Shown piece by piece: positions 20,606 through 23,627 of a stretch of 23,627 nucleotides of DNA. The position numbers were made by a program, and so were the translations under genes. Location of the stretch: the IMG/VR virus record IMGVR_UViG_3300021960_000518, positions 1 to 23,627 of that record. The stretch is one strand, 5' to 3'. The notes under the pieces are model-generated. The model worked only from the letters and a program-made list of their open reading frames with translations, was not told where the DNA came from and did no database searches. Numbering within the stretch: the stretch's first letter is position 1; each line of letters opens with the position of its first letter. The stretch is from a virus.

Positions 20606-21355
20606 TCATTCCTTCACAATCACAAATTGATAATGAGAACTAACGTAATCAGTGCCCGAGCTGGACTGACATCGGGCTTCAATGTCTGTTTTTTCTTCAA
20701 ATCGTATCGGGGCATCGAAAGAATACAAATTATGCCCAGAACTAAGCGTAGTAATCATTCGCGTTATCAATACTTGATTGAATGGCCGGGACATCAAATA
20801 TGCAGTTATATATTTATTGGTCGCCGTTGTGCCGCACGAAATCGAACCGTTCAGCATATATGCTGTATGACCACGAGGCACTGAATACATTGACTGCAGT
20901 ACAGAGCCGTATCCGATCACGATCTCGCCATAAATAACAGCCGGGACACCATCAGTTACCGTTCCCGTACCAAGATAGATATTGCCTATATTTAACACGC
21001 CAGCAATAACATTTACTGAATTAATGCGTAAATAGCTTTTAGTTGTTGCGACTGGATTCTGACCATCAAGATTGACAGTCTCACTGATTTCATCCCAATT
21101 ACCATCCAATCCTTGAATATAAACTTGCTGTGCGCCGCTAACGCCGTAATCATCAGAAGCACTAGAACTAGATATAGTCATTTGTACGGCAGCATTAGGA
21201 TAAGTGTAAATACCACCATGATTCCAAATAGTGCTTACATCTGTGCCGCTACTGCCTTGACCAAAAACAGTCAAAACATTGTGATTGGGATAATTTAAGT
21301 TTGCTACATCAAAATAAAATTCTGACGTTGGTGAAGGGTCATAATATTGACTCAT
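20606..21355 (-). CDS. Probable virion-associated beta-rich protein
   Basis: 249 residues, ATG start. The sequence is dominated by beta strands and Ser/Gly/Thr turns without charged clusters: [19 protein letters not shown], then [25 protein letters not shown] and [18 protein letters not shown]. Then [27 protein letters not shown] and [15 protein letters not shown] follow. The GA[17 protein letters not shown] block is seen in hypothetical phage structural proteins. I infer a capsid decoration, fibre or similar virion part. It is placed with lysis genes rather than in the main tail operon. No enzyme motif. Confidence 0.5.
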   Translation of the reverse strand: MSQYYDPSPTSEFYFDVANLNYPNHNVLTVFGQGSSGTDVSTIWNHGGIYTYPNAAVQMTISSSSASDDYGVSGAQQVYIQGLDGNWDEISETVNLDGQNPVATTKSYLRINSVNVIAGVLNIGNIYLGTGTVTDGVPAVIYGEIVIGYGSVLQSMYSVPRGHTAYMLNGSISCGTTATNKYITAYLMSRPFNQVLITRMITTLSSGHNLYSFDAPIRFEEKTDIEARCQSSSGTDYVSSHYQFVIVKE

Positions 21356-21363
21356 ATCAAAAC

Positions 21364-21558
21364 CTATTCTTGCTGTTCATCAATGATTATAGAAGAAAGC
21401 CATTGAGTATTAAGATTTAAAATTCCTAGTAAAGTATACCCGGACATCCCATTTTCTAATTTACTATTAATCCAATTAAAGAGTTGTGCATCAGTCTCAC
21501 AAGCCTCAATTTCTGCTTGTTCCGCTGTTTTAACGGGGAATGATATTATTTTTGTCAC
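21364..21558 (-). CDS. Small protein, unknown
   Basis: 64 residues, GTG start overlapping the upstream stop as GTGA. Landmarks: IISFPVKTAEQAEIEACETD, AQLFNWINSKLENGMSGYTLLG, then NTQWLSSIIIDEQQE. Mostly helical and acidic, with no clear membrane segment or Cys motif. It lies between the coiled-coil/TM protein and the virion-like protein and is presumably co-transcribed with both. No function can be inferred. Confidence 0.6.
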   Translation of the reverse strand: MTKIISFPVKTAEQAEIEACETDAQLFNWINSKLENGMSGYTLLGILNLNTQWLSSIIIDEQQE

Positions 21559-21806
21559 ACGAATATACGCGATAGCAACGCAACACCGGCGGTAAACAGA
21601 ATCCAGAATATTCTTTCTTGATACACACTACTTATCTTTTCTGAAAGTTTATGAACATCATCACTCAATCCATTCACTTTTTGTTCGATGTTACTTTGAC
21701 GGTTGAACACTGTTACTAATCTTTCCTCCACGCGAGCCAAACTAACAACTGCGGCCTGCAAGTCATCTAGCTTCCCTTCTATTCTGTTCAGCCTATCTTC
21801 GCTCAT
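21555..21806 (-). CDS. Coiled-coil plus C-terminal TM protein (XhlA/holin-accessory-like)
   Basis: 83 residues, ATG start. Residues 1-65 form an amphipathic coiled coil (RLNRIEGKLDDLQAAV, RLVTVFNRQSNIEQKV, LSDDVHKLSEKI). The last ~18 residues are one hydrophobic helix (IFWILFTAGVALLSRIFV). This layout is that of XhlA-type proteins that work with holin and endolysin. The lysozyme and a holin-like protein lie two and three genes upstream. It overlaps both neighbours by 4 nt. Confidence 0.65.
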   Translation of the reverse strand: MSEDRLNRIEGKLDDLQAAVVSLARVEERLVTVFNRQSNIEQKVNGLSDDVHKLSEKISSVYQERIFWILFTAGVALLSRIFV

Positions 21807-23023
21807 AGTATTTCAACATCCACGCCTTTATGCTCTTTAGGAATTTCATAGGTGTAAGAAAGCATCTTACCACCATCCCGTTTAAACACTATCATCTCCA
21901 TCACATGAGCAGAATTATATCCCTGTCCCGAATGCCACGAATCTGATGGGGCAAGTGTCCCAAACTTTCGAACCACAACTGAATTGTCACATTCAATCTC
22001 ATGAACGTGATGGAAATGTCCCACAGCCCACATTCTATGCGTCGTCTCAGCCCAAGCGTCTGGCATATCTCGCGGCATAATCGAGGCCAGTTTCTGCGCC
22101 TTCACTTTATCCCCGTGATGTACGCCTATGAGCCATTTTCCATAGTGGATATAATGGAAAAAAGATTTTGTTGGCAGTATATAAACTCTTGGTTCTTTAG
22201 AATAAAAGAATTGTAAGATCATCTGCAAAGCTATCGCTGCGTCAGGGTCATGATTACCTTTAGCAATAACAACTTTGACATTGGTAAACTTATCAAGCAT
22301 CCGGTCAATACAATACACGAGCGTCTGCGCTGCCACGCGCATGAACTTCTCGTATCTTGTATCAACGTCTAGGGGAGTTCCTTTTGCAGTGGTAGCGTTT
22401 GAATTGTTAGCGTGAACAAAATCACCAACATTTACTAAAAGCCCAGTCTCTGCCTCTGGCGCAACAGATACTAAATCATCTATAGCTACGCAGATTTCTT
22501 CTTTCGCTATTCGCGAATCAAATGACCTATCCCTATTCTCAGCTCCATCTGCTCTCATGCCTATATGAGCATCGCCAATAAAGATGGCTGGCATGATGTC
22601 TGGATTGTGCTTTTTGCGACTTTCTTTCTTTTTCGGCTTTATCGTGTTGATTTGATCTTGCAGACCCTCGATGAAATCAAAAAACGCTTTTCGCTGATCT
22701 TCAACTTCTGATTTTGTTTTAATCCATACCGGGTTGCCTTCGTCGTCTTTTGTGAAAGTAGACTTACCAACAACGACCTGGCCCTCATCGACGAATCGTG
22801 TAGCATCGAATGTTTCGGTATAGCCCTTTCTAGCGGCAACACCTAAAATCGTAGACTTTATTCTTCTGACGCTTGTCTCGCTAATGTCTAACTTGTTAGC
22901 GACTGCTCTACTTGTTCCGAGTTCAATCCACAACGACAAGATATTTCGCTGATTCTCGGTTGTGCAAAATTCTAGCAGAGCCGGGTCTGGTATTTTGCGA
23001 TTATTACGATTATTGAAAGCCAT
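21803..23023 (-). CDS. HTH-metallophosphoesterase protein
   Basis: 406 residues, ATG start. The N-terminal ~65 residues carry a helix-turn-helix (ELGTSRAVANKLDISETSVRRIKSTI). Residues ~140-380 are a complete calcineurin-like metallophosphoesterase: GDAH (150-153), GDFVH (200-204), GNHD (256-259), HHGD (302-305) and GHFHH (335-339) supply the two-metal site. Similar phage proteins join an HTH to this domain; they may act on DNA ends or nucleotides, but the substrate is not established. It sits between lysozyme and the XhlA-like gene, an odd place for a DNA enzyme. It overlaps the lysozyme end by 14 nt. Confidence 0.88.
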   Translation of the reverse strand: MAFNNRNNRKIPDPALLEFCTTENQRNILSLWIELGTSRAVANKLDISETSVRRIKSTILGVAARKGYTETFDATRFVDEGQVVVGKSTFTKDDEGNPVWIKTKSEVEDQRKAFFDFIEGLQDQINTIKPKKKESRKKHNPDIMPAIFIGDAHIGMRADGAENRDRSFDSRIAKEEICVAIDDLVSVAPEAETGLLVNVGDFVHANNSNATTAKGTPLDVDTRYEKFMRVAAQTLVYCIDRMLDKFTNVKVVIAKGNHDPDAAIALQMILQFFYSKEPRVYILPTKSFFHYIHYGKWLIGVHHGDKVKAQKLASIMPRDMPDAWAETTHRMWAVGHFHHVHEIECDNSVVVRKFGTLAPSDSWHSGQGYNSAHVMEMIVFKRDGGKMLSYTYEIPKEHKGVDVEIL

Positions 23024-23435
23024 CAGGATACTTCCCTGTACTAATCATCCCTGCAACAGTTTTAGCTCGTTGACCGACTTGCTCTGCCCAGAGTGAATCT
23101 AAAAATTCCAGAGAAGCTATTGTGTATTTACCTTCAGACATCGCAGATAATGCGTTAGTGAATCCCTTTAAACGTGGCATACCGATGTTAAAGCATATAT
23201 CTATCAATGCGTCTCTACGGGCCTCATTAAGTTCTGAGAACCACGGAAACGCTGTGCCTAGCTCCTTAACAACACGATTAACATCATTAATCAGCAGATA
23301 ATCAATTTCATCTTCCGATAAACCCAAATCGTCAAGATTTCTCCCGACACCAATAGTGAGCTTTCCGGCGGTGCATTTGTAGGGCTTATTCTTTGACCCT
23401 TCATGCAGACGAATTAACTTGTTAATCTTTTCCAT
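23010..23435 (-). CDS. Endolysin, T4-type lysozyme (GH24)
   Basis: 141 residues, ATG start, no signal peptide. The catalytic region reads LIRLHEGSKNKPYKCTAGKLTIGVGRN: Glu12 is the acid, Cys21 occupies the place of T4 Asp20, and Thr27 matches T4 Thr26. An E-C-T version occurs naturally in many phage lysozymes. The rest (ARRDALIDICFNIGMPRLKGF, SLWAEQVGQRAKTVAGMI) is the usual helical lobe. It hydrolyses peptidoglycan after the holin opens the inner membrane. It overlaps the upstream holin-like gene by 14 nt. Confidence 0.92.
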   Translation of the reverse strand: MEKINKLIRLHEGSKNKPYKCTAGKLTIGVGRNLDDLGLSEDEIDYLLINDVNRVVKELGTAFPWFSELNEARRDALIDICFNIGMPRLKGFTNALSAMSEGKYTIASLEFLDSLWAEQVGQRAKTVAGMISTGKYPDGFQ

Positions 23436-23627
23436 TTTGCTGGCTCTGAGAAGCTCCGAAATAAAAACTAATTACAGCAGATACAGTGCCGCCAAGATAG
23501 CCAAGTACCAATGAAACAATCGTGTCGCTATTTGAATCTGGAGGCTGAATAGTCACAAGGAATATGTAGCCGAGGAATCCAAGTAAGCTCGTAATACCAA
23601 TTACTCGCGCTGTCCAGTCTCCAGAAA
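23422..23627 (-). CDS. Holin-like membrane protein, partial (5' end outside window)
   Basis: The frame is open from the window's right edge to a TAA at 23424-23422, giving 67 complete codons of a longer gene. Two hydrophobic helices are visible: ARVIGITSLLGFLGYIFLVT and TIVSLVLGYLGGTVSAVISFYF. They are separated by a polar loop (IQPPDSNSDT) and followed by a polar tail (GASQSQQNGKD). The pattern LGYLGGT-x-SAVISFYFG is typical of small phage holin-like proteins. Being directly upstream of, and overlapping, the lysozyme supports the holin role. The start codon cannot be seen. Confidence 0.7.
   Translation of the reverse strand, partial: SGDWTARVIGITSLLGFLGYIFLVTIQPPDSNSDTIVSLVLGYLGGTVSAVISFYFGASQSQQNGKD

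Overview
This window is a piece of a tailed-phage (or prophage) genome. The virion genes indicate a siphovirus: a P22-type coat protein combined with a long-tail module of tail tube, frameshifted tail chaperones and a 671-residue tape measure. At roughly 0.15 nm per tape-measure residue the tail would be about 100 nm. Every well-supported gene lies on the minus strand, so transcription runs from high to low coordinates. The host cannot be fixed from sequence alone. The NinB/NinG, YqaJ, Sak3 and T4-type lysozyme genes together suggest a gram-negative, probably gammaproteobacterial host, and the sequence looks moderately AT-rich by eye. I see no integrase, DNA polymerase, replicative helicase, tRNA gene, insertion sequence or CRISPR array, so neither lysogeny nor a complete replisome can be argued from this window.

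Layout in the direction of transcription: (1) 23627-20466, lysis and accessory block: holin-like membrane protein (cut by the window edge), T4-type lysozyme, HTH plus metallophosphoesterase protein, coiled-coil/TM protein, a 64-residue protein, a beta-rich probable virion protein and a 45-residue basic protein. (2) 20465-20226, a 240-bp gap full of palindromes. (3) 20225-16779, recombination block: Sak3-type annealing protein, YqaJ exonuclease, SSB, a Cro-like HTH protein, NinB-like and NinG proteins, and several tiny genes. (4) 16778-16130, a 650-bp non-coding region with many hairpins, a long-range inverted repeat, direct repeats, an operator-like palindrome and a leftward promoter. (5) 16129-13391, small early or middle genes and two overlapping replication-protein candidates. 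(6) 13368-11867, a small basic protein and a ParB-DNA methyltransferase fusion. (7) 11883-11, the late morphogenesis operon in canonical order: TerS, TerL, portal, MuF-like protein, scaffold, coat, adaptor, stopper, gp10-like, tail terminator, tail tube, chaperones G and GT, tape measure, distal tail protein.

How it works together: Sak3, YqaJ and SSB form a single-strand-annealing recombination set, with NinB and NinG as further recombination helpers. The terminase packages concatemers into procapsids made by the portal, scaffold and coat proteins. The connector series joins the tail tube, whose length is set by the tape measure loaded by G and GT. Lysozyme and the holin-like protein release progeny.

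Most interesting points: a clean -1 slippery heptamer (A AAT TTT) that explains the GT chaperone; a hairpin-rich 650-bp region that may encode a large structured RNA or hold an origin; an antisense promoter and intrinsic terminator about 20 bp apart (predicted RNA about 43 nt) between ssb and the HTH gene; a beta domain shared by the coat and distal tail proteins; two replication genes overlapping by 203 nt in different frames; and four or five small genes that length-filtered gene finding would miss.
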